Assembly (NCBI GenBank): GCA_018268595.1
Contig: JAFDWH010000026.1
Location: forward strand, 1 to 64,000
Direction of reading: 5' to 3'
Source of the DNA: Actinomycetota bacterium
Lineage (GTDB): Bacteria > Actinomycetota > Thermoleophilia > Solirubrobacterales > Solirubrobacteraceae
DNA: 64,000 bases
Part shown: positions 9,528-17,908 of the stretch, in pieces
How the letters are laid out: the number at the start of each line of letters is the position of its first letter
Position numbering within the stretch: the stretch's first letter is position 1
The notes under the pieces: model-generated
What the model was told of the DNA's origin: nothing
Seen by the model: the letters and a program-made list of their open reading frames with translations, nothing else
Databases searched by the model: none
Program-made: the position numbers and the translations under genes

Positions 9528-10565
9528 CTAGCGCAGCAGCTCGCTCGCGCGCGCCTCGGCGATCGTCGCGCGCAGCGTCTCGCGCGCCCCGTGTCTGGGG
9601 CGCCATCTCAGCTCGCGCGCGGCCTTCGCGGTGTCCATCACGACCGGCACGCGCAGCGCGTTGATCCACTGCGCCTGCTCCGGCACGAACGGCAGGCGCG
9701 CCAGCTCGGCGGCCGCGTCGACCGCCAGCTCCGGCACCGGGATCGCGTACCAGCCGAGATCCTCGGCGAGGTCGCGCATCGTCAGTGTGCCGGGGCCGGC
9801 GAGGTTGTAGACGCCCGGTCTGCCGCGCCCCAGCGCCGCAGCGCGCAGCGCGCTCGCGACGTCGTCGTGGTGCACGAGCTGGAAGCGCACGCCGTTGTCG
9901 GGGATCACCGGCTTGAGCATGGGCGCCGCCGTGTCGAGCAGCCAGCGCACGGCCTCGGGCATCCGCTCGCCGAGCTGCACGTACGGGATCGACTCGATCA
10001 TCATCAGCGCGTCGGGACCGGCGACGATGCACGGCCGGAAGACGTAGACGGCGGTCGCGCTGCCGCGCGTGACGTCGCCCAGCACCCGCTCGACCTCCGC
10101 CTTGCCGGCCGAGTAGGCGTGCGCGCTCGTGCCGCGCGGCGGCACCTGCTCGGTCAGCGGCGAGGGGTTGTCGGGGTGGAAGCCGTAGGCCGCGACCGAC
10201 GACGTGTAGACGAGCCGCGGGACGCCGGCCCTCACCGTCGCGGCGAAGACGTTGCGCGAGCCCTCCAGGTTCACGCGGTGCCCGTCGTCGCCGCCGGCGC
10301 CCATGATCGCGAACGCGAGGTGGACGACCGCGTCGGCGCCGGCGACCAGCGCGTCGACCGCGGCGCGGTCGAGCACGTCGCCGCGCAGGTAGGTCGTCTT
10401 GCGCCAGCCCTCGGCGGCCGGGTCGAGCTCGCGCCGCGCCATCGCGCGGATCGCGCCGACCTCTCTGCTGCGCTCCAGGGCGCGCATGAACGCGCGCCCG
10501 ATGTCGCCCGTCGGCCCGGTGACGGCGATCGTGAGCGGGGCTCTGCTCGCGCGCGCCGCGCTCAC
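9528..10565 (-). CDS. NAD-dependent epimerase/dehydratase (extended SDR)
   Basis: A 345-residue Rossmann enzyme: nucleotide-binding TGPTGDIGRAF at the N-terminus, then VVHLAFAIMG, the active-site SSVAAYG, and Y-x3-K as YSAGK. These are the features of extended SDR epimerases and reductases acting on nucleotide sugars or related carbonyls. GTG 10565 overlaps the nudix stop by 4 bp (GTGA), indicating translational coupling. The substrate is unknown; the last third (RELRWRPRHGARETL) is family-typical. Confidence 0.88.
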   Translation of the reverse strand: MSAARASRAPLTIAVTGPTGDIGRAFMRALERSREVGAIRAMARRELDPAAEGWRKTTYLRGDVLDRAAVDALVAGADAVVHLAFAIMGAGGDDGHRVNLEGSRNVFAATVRAGVPRLVYTSSVAAYGFHPDNPSPLTEQVPPRGTSAHAYSAGKAEVERVLGDVTRGSATAVYVFRPCIVAGPDALMMIESIPYVQLGERMPEAVRWLLDTAAPMLKPVIPDNGVRFQLVHHDDVASALRAAALGRGRPGVYNLAGPGTLTMRDLAEDLGWYAIPVPELAVDAAAELARLPFVPEQAQWINALRVPVVMDTAKAARELRWRPRHGARETLRATIAEARASELLR

Positions 10566-11206
10566 GCCGACGCCCCGACCGCCTCGTAGCCCTCGTCGCC
10601 GGGCAGCAGCACGCGCGCGACCTCGCCCTCCAGCACGACGCGCGGCTCGACCGGCTCGACCCGCTGCGTGCGCGCGTGCGCGACGAGCGCGTGCGCGCAC
10701 GGGAAGCGCGCGAACTGCTCGAGGTGCTTGATCGTCGGGAAGACGAGCAGCAGCTCGCCGGCCGCGTACGCGTCGAGCGCGTCCTGCGGCGTGCTCCAGC
10801 GCCAGTCGACGCACTCGCCGCCGTCGATCTGCGGCGCGGTCTCCCACGGCACGTGCGCGAGGAAGAACCACGTGTCGAAGCGGATCTTCACGGCGCGCGG
10901 CGTGATCCAGCGCGAGTACGGCACGAGCGACGTGGGGTCCGCGAGCGCGATCCCGGACTCCTCCGCGACCTCGCGCACGCCCGCGGCGCGCAGCGCCTCC
11001 TCGCCGTCGCCGTCGGCCGCGTCGACCGACCCGCCGGGGAAGACCCATGCCCCGCCCATGAAGCGGGAGGCCGGGTTGCGCTGCACGAGCAGGACCTCCA
11101 GCGCGTCCCCCGCGCCGCGCACCACGATGACGCTGGCGGCCAGTCGCGGCGTCGTGACGGCGCCGCTGTTGAGCTCCTCGCCGGGTCCTGGCTGCGCAGG
11201 GTCCAT
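10562..11206 (-). CDS. NUDIX hydrolase
   Basis: Hydrolyses a nucleoside-diphosphate-linked compound. The 214 residues contain a nudix box at about 55-85 ([10 protein letters not shown], then [16 protein letters not shown]). The gap between the Gly and the first Glu is a few residues longer than the classical Gx5Ex7REUxEExGU, as in the GGxvDxxD (NUDT19/CoA-type) subgroup. ATG 11206 is 7 nt after TAGGGT (11214-11219) with no Shine-Dalgarno, which favours it over GTG 11215. It heads the nudix-epimerase-AKR operon and is divergent from the rubredoxin. Confidence 0.9.
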   Translation of the reverse strand: MDPAQPGPGEELNSGAVTTPRLAASVIVVRGAGDALEVLLVQRNPASRFMGGAWVFPGGSVDAADGDGEEALRAAGVREVAEESGIALADPTSLVPYSRWITPRAVKIRFDTWFFLAHVPWETAPQIDGGECVDWRWSTPQDALDAYAAGELLLVFPTIKHLEQFARFPCAHALVAHARTQRVEPVEPRVVLEGEVARVLLPGDEGYEAVGASA

Positions 11207-11258
11207 CGCGTCCACCCTAGCTCAGTGTCTCGCGACCGGCCGCGGTACCGTTCAGGTC

Positions 11259-11441
11259 ATGAGCGCGACGCAAACGACGCAGAAGTGGATCTGCGAGTCC
11301 TGCGGATTCATCTACGACCCGGTGGACGGCGACCCCGACGGCGGGATCCCGCCCGGCACCGCCTTCGAGGACATCCCCGAGACCTGGTTCTGTCCGGTCT
11401 GCGGTGCGCGCAAGCGCGACTTCGTGCCACACGAGGACTAA
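11259..11441 (+). CDS. Rubredoxin
   Basis: A 60-residue iron protein with both Cys pairs, CESCGFIYD and CPVCGARK, that ligate one iron, and the usual [18 protein letters not shown] core. It carries single electrons to oxygenases or peroxide-reducing enzymes. It is separate from the alkB-linked rubredoxin at 16374. A TACCGT box (11246-11251) lies 7 nt before the ATG, so the mRNA is probably leaderless. No partner reductase is adjacent. Confidence 0.95.
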   Translation: MSATQTTQKWICESCGFIYDPVDGDPDGGIPPGTAFEDIPETWFCPVCGARKRDFVPHED

Positions 11442-11516
11442 AGCCGAGCGACCGCGGGCGTCCATCCCCGCGGCCGGCGACGAAAGCCCCGCCACCGATT
11501 TGCCGACAAGCGGAGG

Positions 11517-11546
11517 GCACCGGCCAGACGGTGCAGCGACACCGTC
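11517..11546 (+). promoter_or_regulatory. Two mutually exclusive hairpins in the leader of the secreted-protein gene
   Basis: GCACCG (11517-11522) can pair with CGGTGC (11529-11534). Alternatively GACGGTG (11527-11533) can pair with CACCGTC (11540-11546). Both use 11529-11533, so only one can form. They lie just upstream of an AGGAG ribosome site (11556-11560). Switching is possible but stems this short also arise by chance in GC-rich DNA. Confidence 0.3.
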
Positions 11547-11571
11547 ACCCGCAGCAGGAGCCGATGCCCTC

Positions 11572-12570
11572 ATGTCCCGACCCCGTCGTGTCCTCACCGC
11601 GCTCGCCTGCGCCGCTGGCGCGTGCGCGCTGACTGCCCCCGCCGCGCTCGCGGGCGCCCCCACCAGCGGGCACGGCGCGGTCCTCTCGTTCGCCGGCCAC
11701 ACCGTGCGCCTCGTCGACAAGCAGCACCGCGTCGACGACGTGCACGTGCGCAGCACCAAGGGCCTGCGCCGCGGCGACGTCGTGCGCGTCCGCAACGGCC
11801 GCGCGCACGTCACCGGCCACGTCGGCAAGGTCGCGTTCCTCGGGCGCGTCGTGCGCAGCTCCGGCAAGGGCGCCGTCGTGCGCCTCGGCGACGGCTCGAC
11901 CTTCAAGGTCGGCGGCCGCAAGTCGCACGCGCACGGGCGCACGGCGCGCTCGGCCGCGAGCGTGACGATCGACTTCCAGGGCTTCGACCCCGGCCAGACG
12001 CTGCTGATCACGGTCGCGACCGACGGGCAGGGCAACGTCGCGATCACGATCAGAGTGCTGCCGCCCGCGACCGACATCGGCGACGGCGAGCTGCACGCCG
12101 CGGGCGTCGTGACCGACGACGAGGGCGACGGCTACTTCGCGATCGACGACGGCAGCGGCGGCGAGCTCGGCTTCGAGGATCCGCAGCGCGTCTTCGAGGG
12201 CGCCGACGCGGCCTGGTGCGACGTCGTCGACGTCGCCTACCACCGCTCCGGCCGCCGGCTGATCGCCGACGAGCTGCACGTGACCGGGCAGAGCACGACC
12301 GGCGACTGCGCCGACGATGGCGCGGCCGACGAGGTCGACGGCACCGTCACGGCGATCGCGCCCGACGCCTCCTCGCTCACGATCGCGCCGGACGACGGCG
12401 GCGACGCGGCGACCTACCAGCTCGACGACCCGAGCCTGCTCGACGGGATCGCGGTCGGCGACGACGTGGCCGTCACGCTCGACCAGAACGACCTTGCGAT
12501 CGACGTCGAGCTGCTCGACGGGTCCGGGGACCCGGCGCCGCCCGCGCCCGGCGACGGCGGCGACCAGTAG
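11572..12570 (+). CDS. Secreted DUF5666-like protein of unknown function
   Basis: The 332 residues begin with a signal peptide (MSRPRR, a hydrophobic stretch, cleavage near PAALAG). Repeated beta-rich modules of about 60-80 residues follow, each with a short barrel-like pattern (GHGAVLSFAGHTVRLVD; VAFLGRVVRSSGKGAVVRLGD; VDGTVTAIAPDASSLTIAP), resembling DUF5666/OB-fold-like repeats. The C-terminus is acidic and Pro/Gly-rich. It is presumably exported to the cell surface. ATG 11572 has AGGAG 11 nt upstream. I assign no function. Confidence 0.8.
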   Translation: MSRPRRVLTALACAAGACALTAPAALAGAPTSGHGAVLSFAGHTVRLVDKQHRVDDVHVRSTKGLRRGDVVRVRNGRAHVTGHVGKVAFLGRVVRSSGKGAVVRLGDGSTFKVGGRKSHAHGRTARSAASVTIDFQGFDPGQTLLITVATDGQGNVAITIRVLPPATDIGDGELHAAGVVTDDEGDGYFAIDDGSGGELGFEDPQRVFEGADAAWCDVVDVAYHRSGRRLIADELHVTGQSTTGDCADDGAADEVDGTVTAIAPDASSLTIAPDDGGDAATYQLDDPSLLDGIAVGDDVAVTLDQNDLAIDVELLDGSGDPAPPAPGDGGDQ

Positions 12571-12576
12571 CGCCGC

Positions 12577-15075
12577 TCAACGGCGCGCCGCGCGCCGCGC
12601 CGCACGGGCGCGGCGCACGCGCGGCAGCGCGGCGGCGGCCAGCAGCAGCGCGAGCGACAGCGCGCTGAGGGCGACGCCCGCGCGCAGGCCCGGCACGCGG
12701 TACCTCCACACGATCTCGTGGTTGCCGGGGTCGACGACGACCCCGCGCAGCACAGCGTCGACGCGCAGCGGCGTGGCGGGCTGCCCGTCCACTTCGACGC
12801 TCCAGCCGTCGAGCAGCTGGTCGCCGAGCACGACGACGCCGCGCCGGTCGAGCCGCGCGTGCAGCGTCACGCGCGCATTGCGCTCCTCCACGATCGCGGC
12901 GACGCCGAGCGCGCCGTCGGCGTGCGCCAGCTCGCCCGCGCCCGGCTGGTCGCGTTCGACGACGATCGCGTGGCGCGCGTCGAACGTGCTGTCGACGAGC
13001 GTCGCGCGCGCGCTCGCGGCGTCCGGCACCGCCTGGATCGCGGCCGCGACGAACGCGCGCGGGGTGGCGCGCGGGTTCTCGAAGATCGTCGCTTCGCGCC
13101 CGGCGTAGACGCGTCGCAGTGCTCGCAGCGCCGGGTCGGGTTCGCTCGGCGGCGTCGCGCCGGGCCCGGTGAGGATGTAGCGCGCGCCGAGCGCGCCGGT
13201 CACCTGCACCGCGGCCGGGCTGACGGCGTCGATCGTCGTCGGCATCCAGGCGGCCTGGTCGGGCGAGGCGGCGCGCCACAGCGCGAGGAACTGCTTTGTC
13301 GGGAACGGCGGGTTGTAGCCGCGCACGTCGCTGAGGCCGAAACGGATCGACTGCTCGGGCGGCAGCGCCAGTTCGAGGCCGACGAAGCGGCCGTCGCCGC
13401 GGTGCTGCTGGAGGTAGGCGATCGCCGGCGTCCGCGGCGGCGTCACCCGGCCGGCGGGCGCCATCGGGTTGTAGCGGTCGGCGAAGTGCAGCATGTCGAG
13501 CGTCGCCAGCAGCACGAGCGCGGCGGCCGCCGCCGTCGCGAGCGCGGGCCGGCGGCGCAGCACGAGCAGCGTGACGGTCGCGCCGAGCGCGAACAGCAGG
13601 AACCACACGACCGTCGTCAGCTCGATCGCGCCGCGGGACTGGAAGTCCCTGCCGGTGAGGAAGTGCCTGAGCGTGCGGCCGGCGTCGCCGGGGCCGACGT
13701 GCGCGAGCAGCGCGGCGACCAGCCCGACGCCGACCGCGCCCGCGGCGACGGCGAGGTGTCGCCCGCGCTCCTGCGGGCGGTCGAGCACCGCCTGCAGGCC
13801 GAAGGCGGCGAGCACCGCGACGGCCAGCTCGAAGACGAAGTGCAGGCGCTGGTTCTCGACCAGTTCCACGACCGGGAGGTGCGTCATCAGCCACCACAGG
13901 CCCGGCGCGTGCAGGGCGATCGCGAGTCCCAGGCCGCCGAGCACGAGGAACGGCGCCTGGCGCCGCAGCGCGCGCCGGCTCGTGAGCCCGATCGCCGCCA
14001 GCACGAGCGCGACGACGCCGGCGTAGAAGGTCCGCTCCTCGTAGTTGAGGTTGAGCGAGTGCAGCGGCGAGTCGGCCGTCTCCAGGCCGCTCGGCCGGCC
14101 CCACCAGTCCGGGAACAGCGCGGTGCGGATCATCCCGAACGGCATCCGTTCGAGGCCGGGGAGGGTCCCGTGGCCGCCCTCGCGCGCGAGCGTGCCGACG
14201 GTCCCGTGGCTCGAGACGATCTCCGGCACCATCATTGCGCCGACCAGGCCGATGCCGGCGACGAGCCCGCCGAACGTCAGCGCGAGCGTCTTCGCGCGCT
14301 CGGGCGGAGCGCGTTCGCGCGCGAGGCCCGCGCGCAGCAGCGCGTAGCAGCCGGCGACGAGCAGCACGTGCACCTGCGTGCCGGGGTGGCCGCCGCCGAG
14401 CGCGACCGCCGTCGCGCCCGCGAGGCCGATCGCGCTGCGCAGCCCGCCGCCGCGCGCGAGCCGCTCGACCAGCCACAGCATCCACGGCAGCATCACGACG
14501 ACGGCCGGCACCGCTTCGGGCATCAGCCACATCACGTTCATCGAGCAGAACGCGAACGCGACGCCCGCGACGAGCCCCGGGAGGAAGCCGAGCCGCAACT
14601 CGCGCACGAGCAGGTAGGTCCCCATCGCGGCGGCCCACAGCTTGAGCGCCGCGACGACGCCGAACGCGTAGGTGAAGGGCAGGATCCACAGCGGCAGGCT
14701 GAACGGCGTGAAGAGGCCCGTCTGCGGGTTCGAGACGAACGGGATGCCCGTCAGCACGTGCGGGTCCCACGCCGGGAAGGTGCCGCTGCGCAGCAGCTCG
14801 CGCATCAGCTCGTGCCACGGGCGCACGACCAGCGGCACGTCGGCCAGCAGATAGTTTTCCCAGCTCAGCACGTCGTGCGGCCGGTAGGGCTGCCAGGGCG
14901 GGAGCTTGTAGAGCACGGCGTCGGGGGAGAAGACCTTGCCGCCGAGCAGCACCGGCCACAGGTAGACGAGCACGAGCAGCGCGAACAGCAGCGCCGCGCT
15001 CAGCGTCGGCTGCTCCGCCAGCGACCGCGGCAGCCGCGCACGCACCTCTCGGCGCGTCTGGGTCCCCCGTCCCAT
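12577..15075 (-). CDS. YfhO-family polytopic membrane protein
   Basis: A large membrane protein of 832 residues with roughly a dozen helices in the first 520 residues, including SFLPLWILP-like helices and the loop VFSPDAVLYKLPPWQPYRPHD typical of YfhO. An extracytoplasmic C-terminal domain ends in VEVDGQPATPLRVDAVLRG, followed by a last helix and a basic tail. YfhO relatives assist glycosylation of cell-wall or lipid-linked polymers. ATG 15075 is the first Met before the conserved region; the open frame upstream overlaps alkB on the other strand and is not coding. It converges with the secreted-protein gene. Confidence 0.88.
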   Translation of the reverse strand: MGRGTQTRREVRARLPRSLAEQPTLSAALLFALLVLVYLWPVLLGGKVFSPDAVLYKLPPWQPYRPHDVLSWENYLLADVPLVVRPWHELMRELLRSGTFPAWDPHVLTGIPFVSNPQTGLFTPFSLPLWILPFTYAFGVVAALKLWAAAMGTYLLVRELRLGFLPGLVAGVAFAFCSMNVMWLMPEAVPAVVVMLPWMLWLVERLARGGGLRSAIGLAGATAVALGGGHPGTQVHVLLVAGCYALLRAGLARERAPPERAKTLALTFGGLVAGIGLVGAMMVPEIVSSHGTVGTLAREGGHGTLPGLERMPFGMIRTALFPDWWGRPSGLETADSPLHSLNLNYEERTFYAGVVALVLAAIGLTSRRALRRQAPFLVLGGLGLAIALHAPGLWWLMTHLPVVELVENQRLHFVFELAVAVLAAFGLQAVLDRPQERGRHLAVAAGAVGVGLVAALLAHVGPGDAGRTLRHFLTGRDFQSRGAIELTTVVWFLLFALGATVTLLVLRRRPALATAAAAALVLLATLDMLHFADRYNPMAPAGRVTPPRTPAIAYLQQHRGDGRFVGLELALPPEQSIRFGLSDVRGYNPPFPTKQFLALWRAASPDQAAWMPTTIDAVSPAAVQVTGALGARYILTGPGATPPSEPDPALRALRRVYAGREATIFENPRATPRAFVAAAIQAVPDAASARATLVDSTFDARHAIVVERDQPGAGELAHADGALGVAAIVEERNARVTLHARLDRRGVVVLGDQLLDGWSVEVDGQPATPLRVDAVLRGVVVDPGNHEIVWRYRVPGLRAGVALSALSLALLLAAAALPRVRRARAARRAARR

Positions 15076-15180
15076 GGCGCCAATGCTGCCATGCGCGGCC
15101 GCCGCCGATGACGGTTGACATGAGGAGCCACTCGTGTAAACCTTGCTGACGGAATCATGTAGCTCGACGCCGGAGGAGAC

Positions 15181-16374
15181 ATGGGCACTGTCGCTGTCGA
15201 TGCGGAGCTGAATCCCGCCACCTGGCGCGACGGCAAGCGCTACGCGTGGCTGCTCGGCCTGATCGTCCCGCTGCTGCCGTTCACCGCCTGGTTCTGGGTG
15301 TGGCTCACGGGCCTCGGCGTCTTCTGGTGGTTCGGGCCGATCCTCGTGTTCGGGATCTTCTCGCTGCTCGACGTGGCCGTCGGGATGGACGCGGAGAACC
15401 CGCCCGACAGCGTGATCAAGTGGCTCGAGCAGGACCGCTACTACCGCTGGTGCACGTACGTCTTCATCCCGGTCCAGTACGCCGGGCTGGTGTTCGCCTG
15501 CTGGCTGTGGGCGCACGGCGACCTCTCGACGGTCGACAAGCTCGGGCTCGCGCTGACGATGGCGATGGTCTCCGGCATCGCGATCAACACGGCGCACGAG
15601 CTCGGCCACAAGCGCGCCTCCCTGGAGCGCTGGCTGTCGAAGGTGGCGCTCGCGCAGAGCGGCTACGGCCACTTCTTCATCGAGCACAACCGCGGCCACC
15701 ACGTGCGCGTCGCGACGCCCGAGGACCCGGCGAGCGCGCGCCTCGGCGAGAGCTTCTGGGCGTTCCTGCCGCGCACGGTGTGGGGCTCGCTGCGCTCCTC
15801 GTGGGAGCTGGAGAGCGAGCGGCTCGCGCGCACCGGGAGCGGGCCGTGGACGTACAAGAACGACATCCTCAACGCGTGGGCGATGACCGTCGTCCTGTAC
15901 GCCGTGCTGATCGGGGCGTTTGGCTGGGTCGTCCTCCCGTACCTGCTGATCCAGTCGCTCGTGGGCGCGTCGCTGCTTGAGGTCGTCAACTACCTCGAGC
16001 ACTACGGGCTGCTGCGCCAGCGGCGCGAGGACGGCCGCTACGAGCGCACGCGCCCGGAGCACTCGTGGAACTCGAACAACGTCGCCTCGAACGTGCTGCT
16101 CTACCACCTGCAGCGCCACAGCGACCACCACGCCAACCCGACGCGCCGCTACCAGGCGCTGCGTCACATGGACGACGCGCCGCAGCTCCCGACCGGCTAC
16201 GCCGGCATGATCGTGCTGGCGCTCGTGCCGCCGGTGTGGCGCCGCGTGATGGACCGACGCCTGCTGGCGCACTACGGCGGCGACGTGACGCGCGCGAACA
16301 TCGCGCCGCGCGCGCGGGGACGGGTGCTCAAGCGCTACGGCCCGCCGCCCGCCCAGCCGGCCCCCTCTGCCTGA
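15181..16374 (+). CDS. alkB: Alkane 1-monooxygenase AlkB
   Basis: Membrane non-haem diiron hydroxylase that oxidises the terminal carbon of alkanes. The 397 residues have about six N-terminal helices, then the His boxes NTAHELGHK (about residue 138), EHNRGHH (about 165) and LQRHSDHHANPTRRYQ (about 313), plus NYLEHYGLLR. GGAGGAG lies just before ATG 15181. The stop overlaps the rubredoxin start (TGATG), giving the operon alkB-rubredoxin-tetR. The rubredoxin supplies electrons; no rubredoxin reductase is in the window. Confidence 0.97.
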   Translation: MGTVAVDAELNPATWRDGKRYAWLLGLIVPLLPFTAWFWVWLTGLGVFWWFGPILVFGIFSLLDVAVGMDAENPPDSVIKWLEQDRYYRWCTYVFIPVQYAGLVFACWLWAHGDLSTVDKLGLALTMAMVSGIAINTAHELGHKRASLERWLSKVALAQSGYGHFFIEHNRGHHVRVATPEDPASARLGESFWAFLPRTVWGSLRSSWELESERLARTGSGPWTYKNDILNAWAMTVVLYAVLIGAFGWVVLPYLLIQSLVGASLLEVVNYLEHYGLLRQRREDGRYERTRPEHSWNSNNVASNVLLYHLQRHSDHHANPTRRYQALRHMDDAPQLPTGYAGMIVLALVPPVWRRVMDRRLLAHYGGDVTRANIAPRARGRVLKRYGPPPAQPAPSA

Positions 16375-16538
16375 TGGCCCGCTTCCGCTGCCCCGTCTGC
16401 GGCTACGTCTACGACGAGCAGGAGGGCAACCCGCGCGAGGGGTTCGCCGCCGGCACGCCGTGGTCGCAGGTGCCCGACGAGTGGGCGTGCCCCGACTGCG
16501 GCGTGCGCGACAAGGTCGACTTCGAGCCCGACGAGTGA
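16374..16538 (+). CDS. rubA: AlkB-associated rubredoxin
   Basis: A 54-residue rubredoxin with CPVCGYVYDE and CPDCGVRDK iron-binding pairs and the FAAGTPWSQVPDEWACP core. It is translationally coupled to alkB (overlapping TGATG) and is the natural electron donor to that hydroxylase. The second pair, with Arg-Asp after CG, resembles AlkG-type rubredoxins active with AlkB, but the subtype call is an inference. Confidence 0.95.
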   Translation: MARFRCPVCGYVYDEQEGNPREGFAAGTPWSQVPDEWACPDCGVRDKVDFEPDE

Positions 16539-17167
16539 CCGCGCTCGCTGCGACCATTCGCGGGGTGGCACGCACTCCCTACGCCGTCGCGGCGAGACAG
16601 CTGCTGCGCGACACGCTGTTCGACGCCGCGCGCGACCAGGTCCAGCAGCGCGCGTGGGCCGAGGTCACGATGGCCGACATCGCAAGCGCTGCCGGCGTCT
16701 CGCGCCAGACGCTCTACAAGGAGTTCGGCACGCGCGACGAGTTCGCCGCAGCGTTCGTGATCCGCGAGGGGGAGCGCTTCCTCGACGCGGTCGAGCAGGC
16801 GGTCCGCGAGCACCTCGACGACCCCGCCGCCGCGGTCGAGGCCGCGCTCGAGGTGTTCCTCACGACCGCCGGCGAGGACCAGCTCGTGCGGATCCTGCTG
16901 AGCGACGACGGCACCGGCGGGATGCTGCCGCTCGTGACGACGCAGTCGATGCCCGTCGTGACGTGGGCCAGTAGCCGGCTCGCGGCGGTCATCCGCGACG
17001 GCTGGCCGGCCGCCGGCGAGCGCGACGCGCAGCTGCTCGCAGAGGCGCTCGTGCGTCTCGCGATCTCGTACGTGACGGTGCCGAAGGGCAGCCCGCACGA
17101 GACCGCCGCCGACGCGGCCGCGCTGCTCGTGCCGTTCATCGAGCGGGCGCTCGGCGCCGGCGCGTAG
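16535..17167 (+). CDS. TetR-family regulator of the alkane operon
   Basis: The 210 residues hold an N-terminal TetR HTH at about 30-75 (MADIASAAGVSRQTLYKEFG) and a C-terminal ligand domain. It sits directly after alkB-rubredoxin, as AlkX/AlkU-type repressors do in other actinobacteria, so it probably senses alkanes or fatty acids and represses this operon (inference). GTG 16535 overlaps the rubredoxin stop (GTGA), suggesting coupling; GTG 16565 is an alternative that still keeps the HTH. Confidence 0.88.
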   Translation: MTALAATIRGVARTPYAVAARQLLRDTLFDAARDQVQQRAWAEVTMADIASAAGVSRQTLYKEFGTRDEFAAAFVIREGERFLDAVEQAVREHLDDPAAAVEAALEVFLTTAGEDQLVRILLSDDGTGGMLPLVTTQSMPVVTWASSRLAAVIRDGWPAAGERDAQLLAEALVRLAISYVTVPKGSPHETAADAAALLVPFIERALGAGA

Positions 17168-17187
17168 CGCCGCGCGGCGACGACGGC

Positions 17188-17871
17188 TCAGCCCAGCCAG
17201 CGGTCGAGCGGCAGTTGCGCGCCGGCGGTCGCGAGCAGCTGTGGGTCGGCGCGCGCGATGCGCGGCAGCGCCGCGACCTCGACCGCGCCGAGTCGCGCGA
17301 TCGTCGCGCGGTTGTCCTCCTCCATCGCGCTCGGCGCGTCGGGCCAGGGCGTCATCACGACGCCCGCGAGCGTCAGCCCGCCCGCGCGCGCGGCCTCCAG
17401 CGTCAGCAGCGTGTGGCTGATCGTGCCGAGCCCGGGCCGCGCGACGACCACGAGCGGCAGCGCGAGGTCGACGGCGAGGTCGCGCACGAGGTAGTCGCGC
17501 GCGAGCGGCACGAGCAGCCCGCCGACGCCCTCGGCGACGACCGCGTCCGCCTGTGCGGCGCGCTCCGCGAAGGCCGCGCGCAGCGCGGCCGGGTCGAGCG
17601 GCGGCACGCCCGCCAGCTCGGTCGCGAGATGGGGGGAGACGGGCGGCCCGAAGCGCGCCGTCGCGACGTCCTGCGCGCGCATGCCGGCAGCCGCCGCGAG
17701 CAGCGCGTCGTCGGGCGGCCAGTCCGCGTCGGCCGGCTCGTCGCAGCCGGTCACGACCGGCTTGAAGGCGGCGACCCGCTCGCCGCGCGCGCGCAGCGCG
17801 GCGAGGATCGCCGCGGCCACGACGGTCTTGCCGACGCCCGTGTCGGTCGCGGTGACGAACAGGCCTCGCAT
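17188..17871 (-). CDS. bioD: Dethiobiotin synthase
   Basis: ATP-dependent closure of the ureido ring on 7,8-diaminopelargonate, the penultimate biotin step. The 227 residues include the P-loop TATDTGVGKTVVAAAIL at the N-terminus, FKPVVTGCDEPADADWPPDD, and VAEGVGGLLVPLARDY. It is last in the order bioB-bioF-bioD, 37 nt after bioF, and converges with the alkane TetR. No bioA (the enzyme making the BioD substrate) is in the window. Confidence 0.95.
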   Translation of the reverse strand: MRGLFVTATDTGVGKTVVAAAILAALRARGERVAAFKPVVTGCDEPADADWPPDDALLAAAAGMRAQDVATARFGPPVSPHLATELAGVPPLDPAALRAAFAERAAQADAVVAEGVGGLLVPLARDYLVRDLAVDLALPLVVVARPGLGTISHTLLTLEAARAGGLTLAGVVMTPWPDAPSAMEEDNRATIARLGAVEVAALPRIARADPQLLATAGAQLPLDRWLG

Positions 17872-17908
17872 GCGTGCCGGCGCGCGGAGTCGGACGAGCG
17901 AGACGGCG

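Noticed and set aside
11461-11550. Cyclic-di-GMP or cyclic-di-AMP riboswitch before the secreted-protein gene
   Set aside because: The conserved core sequences of those classes are not present; only generic hairpins are seen.
12718-15111. Long plus-strand frame opposite the YfhO-like gene
   Set aside because: Low-complexity Arg/Glu/Gln translation; the minus strand encodes a coherent membrane protein.
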